From positions 260-50,723 of the forward strand of contig BLJB01000499.1 of assembly GCA_013423325.1 (NCBI GenBank): a stretch of 50,464 nucleotides of DNA, in the 5' to 3' direction. Positions 23,598 to 36,075 of the stretch are shown piece after piece (the stretch's first letter is position 1; each line of letters begins with the position of its first letter). Below the pieces are notes generated by a model that worked only from the letters and a program-made list of their open reading frames with translations, did no database searches and was not told where the DNA came from. Both the position numbers and the translations under genes were made by a program. The DNA is from Usnea hakonensis. Lineage: Eukaryota > Ascomycota > Lecanoromycetes > Lecanorales > Parmeliaceae.

Positions 23598-23769
23598 TAT
23601 TACGAGTGTGACTACTTGTAGGGCTAATACAGGGATAAAGGAGACACGTGACCTCCTTCCTATTCGGGTTTAGCGTATTGGCACTTCTCTGCCCACTTAT
23701 NNNNNNNTCCTCATCAATTGAATCCTCGTTACACACCACCATTGACTTGATCTGGTTGCAGTCCTAACA
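23598..23769 (+). repeat. 3' LTR of chromovirus G1
   Basis: Starts TATTACGAG (TG changed to TA) and ends GTCCTAACA next to TSD atact. Seven N at 23701-23707 stand where the solo LTR has about 30 more bases. The gap lies in the same part of the LTR as the N in the 5' LTR, which suggests an assembly problem from near-identical LTRs. Confidence 0.9.
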
Positions 23770-23774
23770 ATACT

Positions 23775-24561
23775 AGTTATTTAGAATTTAATATTTTTAC
23801 TCTTTAATTACCGCGTTATTATAATATTTTTTAATACGTATTCTATTATCTTAAAGAATATAATAAGATTTTTATTAATAATCTTTATAATAGATATTTT
23901 TTCTCTCTTCTTTTTTATTCTAATTAGAAATTATCTTATTTTTTTAGACTCTTTTATAATTTTTTTCTAGATCTATACTATTAGTTCTCTTTTTATATTC
24001 TATATTAATAATTCTATAAAGGGGTTTTCTTTACTCTAGTATCCCTTTAGAGAGTTTTAGAAGATAAGAGTACTCGATTTATTACTCGCTAGACTTTAAA
24101 GCCTATATACCTCTTTCTATATATAGACTTTAAGGTCGATCTACTATTTTTTAATAAAAGTTTAGATATTTTCTAGATTCTTTTTATACGCCTTTTATAT
24201 AGTTATATTTAATTTTTTAAATAGTATATTTTTAATAGTTTTTAATAGTATATTTTTAATAGTTTTTAATATAATAATAATATTATTTATTTATTTATTT
24301 TTATTTATCTAGCTTCTTTTAATATTTCTTCTATTAGTTATCTCCTCTATTAACTAGTTAAAGGTCTAAATTATATATTTATAATATATTTTTTCTACTA
24401 CTATTTTATCTTTTTTTTCTCTATTATTTATTTTACTCCTCTCTACCTTTACTTTAAGTCGCTTATATACTTCGTACGCCTCGTTACTACTATTAATTAT
24501 AGATTGAAATAAGCGTCCTTCTATTATATCTTCCTCCTTATAAATACTTATTAAATATTTC
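23775..24561 (-). mobile_element. LINE family A, copy A1, fragment 4 (5' end)
   Basis: Reverse complement of LINE A ORF1 5' part, resuming after the G1 TSD. The ORF1 start is mutated to ATA at 24527-24525, and the reading after it matches the A2/A4 N-terminus. The leader here is about 34 nt, longer than in A2 (11) or A3 (7). The 13-nt TSD of A1 follows at 24562-24574. With this piece, A1 is complete end to end. Confidence 0.85.
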
Positions 24562-25897
24562 TAATAATTAGAATAAAAAGTAAAAAAGAGAAAAAGAAGA
24601 TTAAATATATTATATTAATATAATTTAAAAATATATTTTAGAGTAATAGAGTTCTAATAGATTCTATTATTATAATAAAGTACTTTTAAAATAGAGGTAT
24701 TATTCTATATATAGTCTTAAAGGAGATAAAGAGAGTAATAAAAAAAAATATTAAAAGAATTTGAAAGAATTATTTTTTAATTTATATTCTTAAATCCTCC
24801 TTTATAATAATTATCGATTTAATAAAAATTAACGCGTTTAATAATAAAGATTAAAAGGCTTATATTAAAAAGTTAAAATAGGAGAATAGTACTCTTTATT
24901 TTAGACTAGAAATAATAAGAGTAGAATAGTCTTTATTTATATAAATAAAAAAGATAGATAGAGAGATTAAAAAATATTCTATATTTCTAATTAAAATTAA
25001 GAGTTCTAAAGAGACGAATAGATTAATAATAGAAAATATAGTAAAAAATAGCTAACTACTCTATTATAAAAAATAAAAGATAATAAATAGATTAAAATAA
25101 TATTATTAATATTAATAATATAATTATTTATAGGGGTTATTTTAAAGACTAATAAAGTATAAATATTATATTAAAACTTATTCTATTAAAGACTATTAAG
25201 GCTAGAGATAGAGATATTATATAGTTTATTAAAATAATTATAAAGTATAAAGCTCGAATTACTAAGTTCGCTAATAAAAGATAGAATACTTTAAATAGAA
25301 AAAAAAGAATATTTTTAAATAATATAAAAAGCCCTTAATAATAATTTAATTTATTTTAGTTTTAATTTAAATAGAAAATAGATAGAAGATAATATTTTTA
25401 AAAAGGAAAAGATTAGAAAAGATTTTAAATAATTAATAATTAAAAAAGATAGGAAGGTTATTTAAGATTTTAAAAAAAAAATTAAAATAGATATATTTAA
25501 TCTAATTTAAAAAAAGAACTAGTTTCTAAAATATAATTAATATAATTAATATAACTTTAATATTAAGTATAATTAATATTAATTTTAATAGTTTAGATCT
25601 TAATATCTATATTAATAAATAAGAATAATATATTAAAGGTCTTATAATATAATATATAAAAATTAAAAGATAAAATAATAATACTACTTTTTAAAAAATA
25701 GAAAATATAAGATTATAATATATTAATAATTTAAAAGTCGAGCTATAACTTATTTAATAGATTAATATATAATTTAAGTTCTAGTAAATTTCTATTAGTC
25801 TATAAATTAGATCTAAATATTTAGATATACTTTTATATTAATAAAAGGATAGATCTAATTAGCTAAAAAATTAAATATTAAAAAGATAACTTTTACT
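24562..25897 (+). mobile_element. LINE family B, copy B1, third fragment (ORF1 to ORF2 endonuclease)
   Basis: Continues B1 from 1723 across the A1 insertion. It matches the reverse complement of B3 from about 13280 to 11960, covering late ORF1 and the ORF2 endonuclease start (Y-I-N-K-R-I-D type stretch near 25840). It ends with the 5-nt TSD ttact (25893-25897) of G2. Many TAA/TAG stops break all frames; there is no other gene. Confidence 0.8.
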
Positions 25898-26081
25898 TGT
25901 TAGGACTGCAACTAGACATATGTCAATAGTGGTATATAACGAGGATTCAATTGATGAGGAGGTAAAATCTATATATAGGTATAAGAAAGATATATAGGTA
26001 GAGAGGTACTAAAGCGCTAAACCCGAATAGGAAGGAGGTCACGTATCTCCTTTAGCCCTGTAAGTAGTTATACTCGTAATA
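25898..26081 (-). repeat. 3' LTR of chromovirus G2
   Basis: A 184-bp LTR, TGTTAGGACTG at the left edge and ACTCGTAATA at the right (originally TAACA). The C-run at 26084-26096 next to it is the polypurine tract read on the minus strand. Confidence 0.9.
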
Positions 26082-26649
26082 TTACCCCCCCCCCCTTTAG
26101 AAGGTATATCCGTATACCTTAATAGACGATATCTATTATATATATAATATTATACCTTTCTAGGGCTTCCGATATAAAGCGATTTGGTTATAGATTAGTA
26201 AAATAGTTAATAAAAAAGGTATTTTAATATAGAATAATAATTTAATATTCGATTTAGGAGCGGAGAGGAAATCGTCGAATAAAGGCCTTCTATTAGCTAG
26301 ATACTATCGAGCCGAACCGAGCCGAACCTAATCTTAATTACGGAGCCTTATTTGTGAACTTTCTCTAAAGAAATAGGGTTAAATATTAGAAGGTAATTTC
26401 GATATAGATTACTATCGACGATAGTAATATTCTAGGGGTAATACTAGTAGTATCGAAGGATATTTAGATATATATTAATAATAGGAGTATACGTAGTAGG
26501 CCTTATTTAATATAGATATTAAGAAGTTAGAGCCTTTAATAGCTTCTTTTCTAGCCGCAATTTACTAAAAAGGATCTATATAACTCGAATTTATAAAAGT
26601 AGTTAAATAGTATAATATCTAAAATATTACTAAATCGAAACTACTTTAA

Positions 26650-29600
26650 TAGGGCTAAATTTTATATTAACGAGTAGCCTTTAGATATTATCTATAGAAC
26701 TCTTTAATAACCTCTTTAATATTATCGAACTCTCCTTTATCTATATAATACTACTCGTTATCCCTTAATATATCTATCTATTTAACTTTATATTATAGAT
26801 AGCTATAGTAGTATCGAAAGCCTAGTATATTATTAATATCCTACTCGTTACCCTTTAGTAGGACTTTCGGCTTTAGCGGAGGTCTCTACTATTCCGGAAA
26901 AAGGTTATCGGGGTACTTCTAAAAATATTACGAATAGAATATATTATAGATCCGCTATATACGAGAGAGATCTAGGCGATAGGTAGTACTAACTTACTAG
27001 ATAATCTTATAAGGACCTAGTTATTTATCCTCTAGATCCTTATAGAGCCTCGTTATATTAATATATTTAGAAGATAATTAAACTCTATTACTAATATTAA
27101 ATAAGACTTTTTTATAATACTTATTTACTTATCTTTCTATCGTAATTTAGGAGGCCTCTAAGTATTTCTTACTATATTCTAGGATCTCTTCTATCCTCTT
27201 AGTAATATCTTCGGCCTTTAAGACCTATAGTCTTTCCCTTATAGTCTTATAGTCCGTTATATTAAGATTAAAGCTTATATAGGGATTAAATCCTTTATTT
27301 ATAAAGAAAGGAGTAAAAGAGGTAAATAAAGCTATATTATTATTATTAATAAACTCTACTATAGGGACCTACTTAGTCTAATCGTCTTATATATAATTAT
27401 AAAAGATATAGAGGCCTCTTTCGATATCCTAATTTACTCTCTTAGTCTATCTATCTATCTAAGGGTAGTAAGTAGTTAAAAGGTTAGCTTAGATTCTAAA
27501 TCTTTTATATAGACTCTTCTATAAGGTAGATATAAACTATAGTCCTTTATCAGATATAATAGAGCTTAGAAGTCTATAGAGATAGTAAAAATTCTATAGT
27601 AGGATCTAGATTAATAATTTAGTTAAAATATTATTATTACCCTAGAAGTATAGTATATAATATCTCTCCTTTATAAGGCGGTAGATAAGGGTATATATAG
27701 TATTAAAACCTTCTAAAAGAGAGAGGCCGGTAATAAAATCTATAGATATATCTTACTAATAGGCTCGTAGGATTAGTAGTAATACTAATAATCTATTTAT
27801 TTTACTCTAAGGCGATTTACTATATTAATAGTTATAATAATTAGTAATATATTATCTAATTATTACTATATAATTAGGCTAATAGTAGTATTACTATAAA
27901 AGATCTACTATTCGTCTTATTCCGGGATAACTACTCGAAGGTTAGTTATAGATCTCGTTAAGTACTAAGATATATAAGGAGTCTAGAACCTATAATAGGC
28001 CTCTTTTAAAGAGAGCTCTATCTACTACTTAATATTATTTAAGCTTAATTCTATATAGCTTACGAGTACCGTTAATAACTACGTCTCTATACTCCTAATA
28101 TCTAGAGTTATCTTTATTAGCTTAATAAACGTATTCGAATAAACCCGCTTTCTCCTCCGTAATATAAATATTAATATAATCTAGTATTAGAATTATCTAG
28201 TATTATTAATATAGTCTTTTATCCTCCTAATCTATAAGGCGAGCGTTTACTATTCTAATTAAGATATCCGCCTTCGAGTTATCTTTATCTACGTAGAAGA
28301 TTATCTAGAAATTAAACTTAAATAGAATATCTAAATAATAAGCCTAATAGCGAGTAAACTTCTTATTTTCTATAAAGATCTTTAGGGCCTAGTAATCTAT
28401 AAAGACCTAAATAGATAAATTAGTATATTCGAGTTTAGGGCGCTAATATTTAAAATATCTTATAATAGCTAGTAACTCTTTATTATATATATAATAGTTA
28501 TACTCTATAAGGACTATTATCTTACTATAGAAAGCTATTAGATAGAGTATACCTTTATTATTATACTAGAATAGTATTTTACTAGTAACGAAATTAGAAG
28601 CGTTAATTTTAAATATAGCTTATCTTTTTAAATTAAAATACTTTAATACTAGAGTATTAACGATTTACTTTTTAAGACTTTTAAAGGCTTCTAAATAGGC
28701 CTTATTCTATACGAATAAAGTATCCTTTCTAATAAGTTATACTAAGGGCTTTACTAGCTTTAAAAACTTATAAATAAAACGCCTATAGAAGTTAATAAAT
28801 CTAATAAACCCTTATACTTCTTTTAGATTTATAGGAGGAGGCTATTTAACGATAGCTTCTATCTTTTTAGGATCTATTCGGAGCCCTTTATCTAATATAA
28901 TAACGCCTAGAAAGATTATCTCTTCTATATTAAATTCGTACTTTTTAATATCTACTTATAGATCTATATCCTAAAGATAAGAGAGTACTTTTCGAATATA
29001 GTCTTAATACTCCTTCCTCGATTTACTATAGATAAGGATATTATTAAGATATATCTAATAGAAATTATCTAAGAATTCCTATAATACCTTATTAATATAC
29101 TACTAGAAAGAGCTTAGCCTATTAGTTAGTCTAAATAGAAGGACTTTATACTTATAAGATCCTAGAGCTATTATAAAAGTAGTTAAATCCTTACTTTCGA
29201 GATCTATTTTAAGCTTATTAAATACTATAATAATATCTAAGCGAGTAAGATATTTATAGTCTATAATCTTTCTAATAACCTCCTCTATAAGAGAGAGGGG
29301 ATATTAATTATATTTAGTAAGAATATTTAGCTTTTAATAATCTATATAGAATTATAAATTATTATTAGATTTTAATATAAAGAGGATCGATAATATATAG
29401 GAAGCTTTACTAGATATAATAAATCTCTTAGAGAGGTTTTTAATAAAGTACTCTTTAACTTATTATATCTTATATAGAGATATATAATATACTCTACTTT
29501 ACGGGGGCTTTATATTAGAAGTAAACTTAATTTTATAATTATAGGACTAGTAAAAAGGAAGCTTATTAGTCTAGATATAATTAAAGATATCTTAAAAGTC

Positions 29601-30250
29601 CTAGTATTTAGGAGGAAGCTTCTTCTAAATCGCTTTAAGATCTATCTTATACGCTTCTATAGTATTTACTTCTAGGGTATCTAGGCGGTCCTTCTAATTA
29701 GTTAAGACGAGGGCGTTAATATCTTTTATAGATATAATAAATAGCTATATCTCTTTAGCTCTTACCTAGTAAGCGAGAAGGCTAAAGGTATCTATATTTA
29801 TATTATATATAGTAAAGGACTCTTCTTTTAGCGAGGGTTATTCCCTCTAGAGGACCCTAGAAGTAAATAGAATAGACGAGATTTCGATAATTTATACTTT
29901 TAGACTAGCCTTATTATTAGTAGAAAAGACTACCAAATCGGACTATATATTAAATAAGACTCTATATTAGTTTATCTAGGGCTTATTAAGAATAACCGTA
30001 TACTATCCTAAATTAGTAATAAGTATAAAGATAGTTAGTTTCTTATAGCTATTAAATTCGAGGTTAAATAAAAGTAGATAAATAATAGAAGTCTTTAATA
30101 TATTACTATTATATCTATATATATATCGAGGCTTAGATAGAGGTATAGATAAGATTCCAAGTATAGTATATATAGTCGAAATTATCTTCTTATTAATAAA
30201 GTAGTATTCTATAATACTAGTATTAATTAGGAGAGATACTTAGTACCTTT
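26650..30250 (-). pseudogene. G2 pol, RIP-inactivated
   Basis: On the minus strand, chromodomain at about 26850-26700, integrase at about 28150-27250, RNase H near 28600-28350 and reverse transcriptase with a box read YLNNILIYSK at about 29055-29025 (both Asp of YLDD now Asn). The protease region is upstream, near 30240-30150. The match with G1 is colinear throughout, with no large indel. RIP stops are dense, so this copy cannot make a functional polyprotein. Confidence 0.8.
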
Positions 30251-30399
30251 TTCCTTAGCTATATAATATATCTAGTACTATAAAGGGCTTTTTAGAAAAT
30301 AGGGAGAATTTAGGTATAGTCTAAAGTAAGAGTATAAGACTATTTTTATTATTTTTAGAATAATATCCTACTCCTATAATACCTCCTATCGAGCCTTTA

Positions 30400-31960
30400 G
30401 TAGAGGATAGTCTTTTTCCGACCCCTCCGAATCCTTATAGTAGTCCGAATTAGATAACCTATCTATTAAGATTTTATAAATATAGGGGTCTCGCTTATAC
30501 GAGTTTAGATTATAGAAGCGAGCCTAATTATCTAGATAGTTATTAGTATAATATCCGGATTTATAGTATTTAAAGTAATTATCTTTAACTATATTCTTTA
30601 CTTTAATTATATTACTTAATAAGGTTCGCCTTACTAGATTATATACTAATTTAAAAACTATCTTTAACGGGGTAGAAGTAAATACTACTCTCTTTATACT
30701 TCTTAATTAATCCTCCTATATTAAGACCTTATCCCGATTTTCTTATATAATTCTCTATAAGTTATCTAGCTTTACTATATACTTTTTAGTATCTTTAAGG
30801 GTAGTAAACTCGAATTACTAATTATTCTAAAGGATCTAGAGCCGGGTTACTATCTTATTATATAACTCTTTAATAAGAAGGTCCTTATTATACTTAAGAT
30901 AAAAAGAGAGCCTTCGGAAATCTAAATAAAAGTTAGTAAACTATATAGTACTTATTCTTAGCGCTATAAACTATCTTTAATAGTTCTATTTATAATCTAA
31001 GTCTTTAAATATAGTAGTAAGTTTATCTATAATATTTTAGATAGTAAAAAAAGGGTTATTAGCGTTAGCCTCTTATCTAGAGTAGATCTACTTTATAGCC
31101 TTTCCTCTAAGATATAAAAGTATATATCTAATACGGCTCTTATTATTATCTTAATAATCTTTATTTATCTTTAGTTTAATTATTATCTTACTCTTCTAAT
31201 CCTTCTAAGTAGGATCTATATCGTTAATAAAGAGAGGAGGATCCGGATACTTTTAAGAGTACTTAATAGTAATTATAGAAAATAATTTTATACTATCTTA
31301 GATATTTCGAAATCGTTCTAATTTAAAATTTATAGACGCGAGATCCTCTTATATATCTATTAATTATTATATAGCGAGTCGTCGCTTTATAGTCTTTTTT
31401 TCTAATAACTAAAAGGTCTAAATACCTATATCTCTCTCTTAACGGATCTAATTTAATATATCTAGAAACTCCTTAGGATTCTTTCTAGTCTACCGTATAA
31501 GCTTATCTATAGAGGAGATATTCTAGGGAGTAGTTATATTATTATTTCTAACTAGGAATATTAATACTTTCTTAGATACCCCTCTTAGTTATTATAAGTA
31601 ATTAGTTAGATTAAGATAATAAGGAGTATCTTCTAAAAGATTAAGATTATCGAGTTCGCCTAGAGGCGTTTCGGAGGCCTTTTAGAATATATTATAACGC
31701 GTCCTATCCTTATCTTTTAATACGAGTTTATCTCTTAGAGTATTATTAAGGCGTTCGTCTTTATTACTAAAAAGAGATATATTTTATAGTTCTCTATACT
31801 TATCTAACCGGGTAATTAGTAGGGCTATTTAGTAATTTAATAGATATTAGAAAGATTCTAGAAAAAAGAAAGAAAAGGTAGTAAAGAAATAATTTTACTC
31901 CCCTAGATTTATAGTAAAAAATATAACTAATTATTAAGAGATAGTTAACTCTTTTTTAAA
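30400..31960 (-). pseudogene. G2 gag, RIP-inactivated
   Basis: The zinc knuckle is at about 30585-30538 on the minus strand, read as NYFKYYKSGYYTNNY, against C-F-K-C-H-K-x-G-H-R-A-R-D-C expected: all four metal ligands (three Cys and one His) now read Tyr. Upstream gag sequence to about 31960 aligns with G1 17650-18890. The leader and primer site occupy 32000-32399. Confidence 0.7.
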
Positions 31961-32386
31961 CTAAGTATTAAGAAAGTAAAATTTTCTCCTTTTAATATAT
32001 TAAATACGGGGTTTTTATATAATCGTTTATTAACCGATTTAGCTAGTTCGATATATTTAAATACTTTAAGAGTATATATTAAGAAAGGCGTTACTCCGCC
32101 TATAGAGTTATTATATTATTATTAAATAGTTTAGTTAGCTATAGTTATACCTTCTTAAGGCGATTTCTTCTTTATCATTAATAGTATAAATCTTTTATCG
32201 ATTACTCTTCTATCTAGCGGTACCGTATTATTTAGGCGTACTAGTAATACTCCGTATTATTTAGGATATACCTAGTATATTATTACTAGGCTATTAATCT
32301 ATAAATACCCTCTCTCAGGTTCTTTTAGCTCGTCTAAAGCCTCGAGCAGAATAGTAATAGGATTATCAATATTATATAATTAATAG

Positions 32387-32397
32387 ATCAATTAAAT
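32387..32397 (-). other. Self-priming primer-binding site of G2 (RIP-mutated)
   Basis: Minus-strand ATTTAATTGAT begins 2 nt inside the 5' LTR, equivalent to ATTCAATTGAT in G1 with one C to T change at a CpA. The LTR primer partner is also altered (ATTCAATTAAT on the plus strand at about 32448). Pairing is therefore reduced. Confidence 0.6.
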
Positions 32398-32399
32398 AA

Positions 32400-32583
32400 T
32401 ATTAGGACTATAACTAGATATATATTAATAGTAGTATATAACGAGGATTCAATTAATAAGGAGGTAAAATCTATATATAGGTATAAGAAAGATATATAGG
32501 TAGAGAGGTGCCAAGGCGCTAAACCCGAATAGGAAGGAGGTCACGTGTCTCCTTCAGCCCTGCGAGTAGTCACACTCGTAACA
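32400..32583 (-). repeat. 5' LTR of chromovirus G2
   Basis: A 184-bp LTR. Its outer half (about 32505-32583, the U3 start) keeps TGCCAAGGCGCTA and CACGTGTCTCC almost unmutated, while its inner half is strongly mutated. The E-box-like CACGTG at about 32542 is also present in G1 and the solo LTR. Confidence 0.9.
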
Positions 32584-32588
32584 TTACT

Positions 32589-35500
32589 CTCTTTAATTAA
32601 ATATTGAATAAGATAATAGAGAAGAGAAAAAGTATATTTCTTTTTAACTCTCTATTTAAAAATTAATTCTTTAAATATATAATATATATAACTAATTATT
32701 AATATTATTAAAGATAATAATAGCCTCTCTAATATTAATATCTTTAGAATAAATCTTAGAGGAAAAAGGTAAATATATAGCTCTTAAAAACTTTAATCTT
32801 TACTACTCTAAATAAAATAATAAGAAATAATATATATATTATAAAATAATTAATAGATTTATTAAGATTATCTAGATTAAAGAAATAACTTTTAAATTAT
32901 TTAATAATTTAATTATATAGAAATTTTAAAGCTAGAAGTTAATAATTAATTTAATCTTTTTAATATTAAAAATCTATTAAACTATAATTTACTATATTCT
33001 AAAAGAGAACTTAAAATATATATTTAATTATATTCTAATAATAATAAAACTAGAATAATAGTAGAAAAAGATATTAATAAAAAAATAATAATTATAGAAA
33101 AAATTAATTAAAAAAGATATTATTTTTAAAGTAACTAGAAATAATTATATCTTATAAAGTACTTTTTTTTAAAAATTTATAAAAATAAAAAAAGAGGTAA
33201 AAGCCTTTATAAAAACTATAAACTAAAGATTCTAAAAAATAGTAAAAAACTATATATTATAAATAAAGTCTATAACTAATTTAAATTTATATTAGAATAT
33301 AAACTATATAAGAGTTATTAAAATAGTTAAATTTAGATTTAAAGAGTACTATTAATTCTAAAATAAATAGTTAATTAAGAAATTTCGAGAGATAGAAAAA
33401 AAGAAGATAAAGATTATATATAAAATCTATATACTTTATTAGCGTAAGGAAATATATAAAGTATTATTAAAAAAAATAGAATCTAGAAGCTTATCTAATA
33501 GAGATAAAAATAGAGTATAATTTTAAAACTCTTATTATAGTTTTTAATTATTCTAAATTAGAGAGGAATAAAATAATCTAGTTTTAAAAATAAAGTTAAT
33601 ATTCTAAAAAGTATACTATTTCTATTTATCTTAATAATTAATTTAAAAGATATTCTAAATATTTAATATTTAACTCTAATATCTATAAAAAATAGAATTA
33701 GTAGTAATAAAATAATAAAAATAATTATATATCTAATAATAAATAAAGCTCTAGATATTTTAAAAATCTCTAATTAATTTCTAAAATATATAATTTTATA
33801 TATTATAGACTCTTTTATTAAACTCTTCTAAATCTATTTTAATTTAAAATATTATCTAAGATTCTTTAAAGAGGCTAATATAATAATATTAAAAAAACTA
33901 AATAAATCTAACTATTTAGAATTTAAAGTATACTAATTAATAATTTTACTTAATACTCTAAATAAAGTACTAGAAACGATAATTTTAAAATAATTAGTAG
34001 AACTAATAAAAAGTTATAATCTTTTTTTTTAATAATAAATAAAAATAAGAAAAAGTAGATTAATAAAAATAATATTAAAATTATTAATAAATATAATTTA
34101 TATTATATAGAATTATAATATTATTAATAATAAGAAAATTACTAGCTTACTTTTATTAGATATTATAAATATTTTTAATAATATTTTATATAAGAAACTC
34201 CGTTATAATCTAAAAAAAAGGAGAATCCTAAAAAAGATAATAAAATAGATATCTAACTTTTTTATAAATAGGGTAATATTTATAATATTAAAAAATTAGA
34301 TAAATCTAATAAAAATAATAAAGATTAATATTTTTTAAGAATTATTATTTTCTTCTATATTATTTCTCTTTTTTAATACTTTTCTAATTAAATAATATAT
34401 AAAAGCTACTCTTTCTATTTAGATAAAAGATTTTATTAATAATATTTATTTACTAATATATAGCGGGAGTATAAAAGATAATTATAAAGTATTATATAAA
34501 ACTTATAATATTTATCTTAAATAAATTAAGATATATAGAGTAATATTTATTTCTAAAAAATATAAGCTAGTATATCTAATAAGGAATCTAAAGAAGTTTA
34601 ATATAAAAATATCTTTAAATTTTAAAAAGATTAAAATAGACTTTAATTTAAATATAAAAATATTAGATTTATATATAAATATTAAATTTTAGTAGAGACT
34701 ATATATTATTTAGTTAATAATCTAAGCCGTAAAATAGAAATAAGTTTTAGAATATCTTATAAATTTAATATAGAGAGTAATATTTATTAGATATTATATA
34801 ATATATAATATAGTAATATATTTAATATTAATATTTATAATATTAATTTAGTATTATTTTTATAGAATTAAAGGATTTTTTTAGAAGTTTTTTAAAAAGT
34901 TAATTAAAATATAAAATAAATATCTTTATAAAGTAATTAAAATATATAAAATAACTTTTATTTTAATTTTAGAGGTAGAGGCTTTAATAATCCTTTTAGA
35001 ATATTAACTTAATAAGTTAATATTATAATATTAAGCTCTATAAGGTATCTACTTTACTATAAAAAAAAGTAATAAATAAATTATCTAGTATTTCTAAAAT
35101 AGTAAAGATAAAAAAAGAAAAAGAGAATCTATATCTATAATAATAAAAGAGATTTAGACTTTTAAAGTTCTTAAAGAAAAAAGCTAGAATCTAGTAACTA
35201 CTAATATAAAAAAAAAAAGAATTAGATTAATCTATATAGAAATATTAAGGAATATTAAAGTATTAATATTATTAAATAGAAAATATAAGACTAGTTTTAA
35301 AAATAAAGATCTAAAAAATAAAAAAAATATTAATAAAGAATTTTTATTATAGTAAGAATCTTTATCTAAATAGAGAACTTATATAATAATAGATTTAATT
35401 ATTATAAAATATTAAAGAAGATTAAAAGCTTAATTATTATCTAAATAAAAAATAATAAAATTAGATTTAATATATTTCTTAATAGAATAAGGATTTTAGA

Positions 35501-36075
35501 TATTAATCTTAATTATAGATATAAATAAAAAAAATAGAATATTAAATATATTTTTCTCTTTTATTTAAGATTATAGAAAAATAGATTATAACTATTTATA
35601 AAAGTAGATACTAGAGACTTTTAGATAATATTAATTATAATTAAAAAGATTTAAATAGTAGTAAAATAAATAATTAATTTTAATTAATTAAATAGCTTTA
35701 AATTAGCTAGTAAATAACTCTAATAATTAAGATTATCTTTTAAAGTAGAGGAGATTATTAAGTCTAAAAAGAATATATAAAAAAGTAATTATATTTATTT
35801 TTAAAAATAAAAATAATTAAAAATAGAAAAACTAAAAAATAGAAAAGTTAATATAAAGAAATAAAGAAATATATAATAATATAATAGAGCTTTTAAAAAG
35901 TATAATAAAAGGGAGAGTATACTATTTAATTAAAATTTTTATTTAGAGGTTCGCCCTTAGATTTCTTTAATATCTAGCTCTACTAGTTTAGCGTTATAGT
36001 TACTCTTATTAGCTTATATTAAGTAGCTAGTATAGGCGTATAAAATAATTAATTAATTAATTAATAAAATAATAT
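32589..36075 (+). mobile_element. LINE family B, copy B1, fourth fragment (ORF2 and 3' end)
   Basis: Resumes B1 after G2 and runs to the 3' end. The endonuclease/RT ORF2 remnant shows FINNIYLLIY at about 34431-34465, the thumb region to about 34700 and the C-terminal block near 35500-35700. Then come the conserved 3' UTR (35930-36045, reverse complement of B2/B3/B4) and a (TTAA)n tail at about 36046-36066. The sum of B1 pieces is about 5.2 kb, the length expected for a copy lacking the first 245 bp. It is among the most heavily RIP-damaged stretches of the window, as expected for the oldest layer. Confidence 0.85.

Larger units (their letters stand above)
16912..23769 (+). mobile_element. Chromovirus G1, full-length Tf1/sushi-like LTR retrotransposon
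   Basis: A 6858-bp Ty3/Gypsy element with two LTRs (16912-17092, 23598-23769), TG...CA ends and a perfect 5-bp TSD atact (16907-16911, 23770-23774). It is inserted in ORF1 of A1. Between the LTRs lie an 11-nt self-complementary primer site, gag with a zinc knuckle, then protease, reverse transcriptase, RNase H, integrase and a C-terminal chromodomain, and a G-run polypurine tract. That order and the chromodomain make it a chromovirus. It is less mutated than the LINEs around it: CA and TG persist, especially in 18900-19100, 21180-21577 and 22980-23590, which fits it being the younger layer. An inverted solo LTR interrupts it at 21377. Confidence 0.92.
25898..32583 (-). mobile_element. Chromovirus G2, full-length, heavily RIP-mutated
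   Basis: A 6686-bp copy of the same chromovirus as G1, in reverse orientation. Its LTRs are at 25898-26081 (3' LTR) and 32400-32583 (5' LTR), with 5-bp TSD ttact at 25893-25897 and 32584-32588. Gag, pol and chromodomain are recognisable by alignment with G1. RIP is much deeper than in G1, with few CA/TG left, so G2 is probably the older insertion or was exposed to more sexual cycles. It sits in the ORF2 endonuclease region of B1. Confidence 0.9.
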
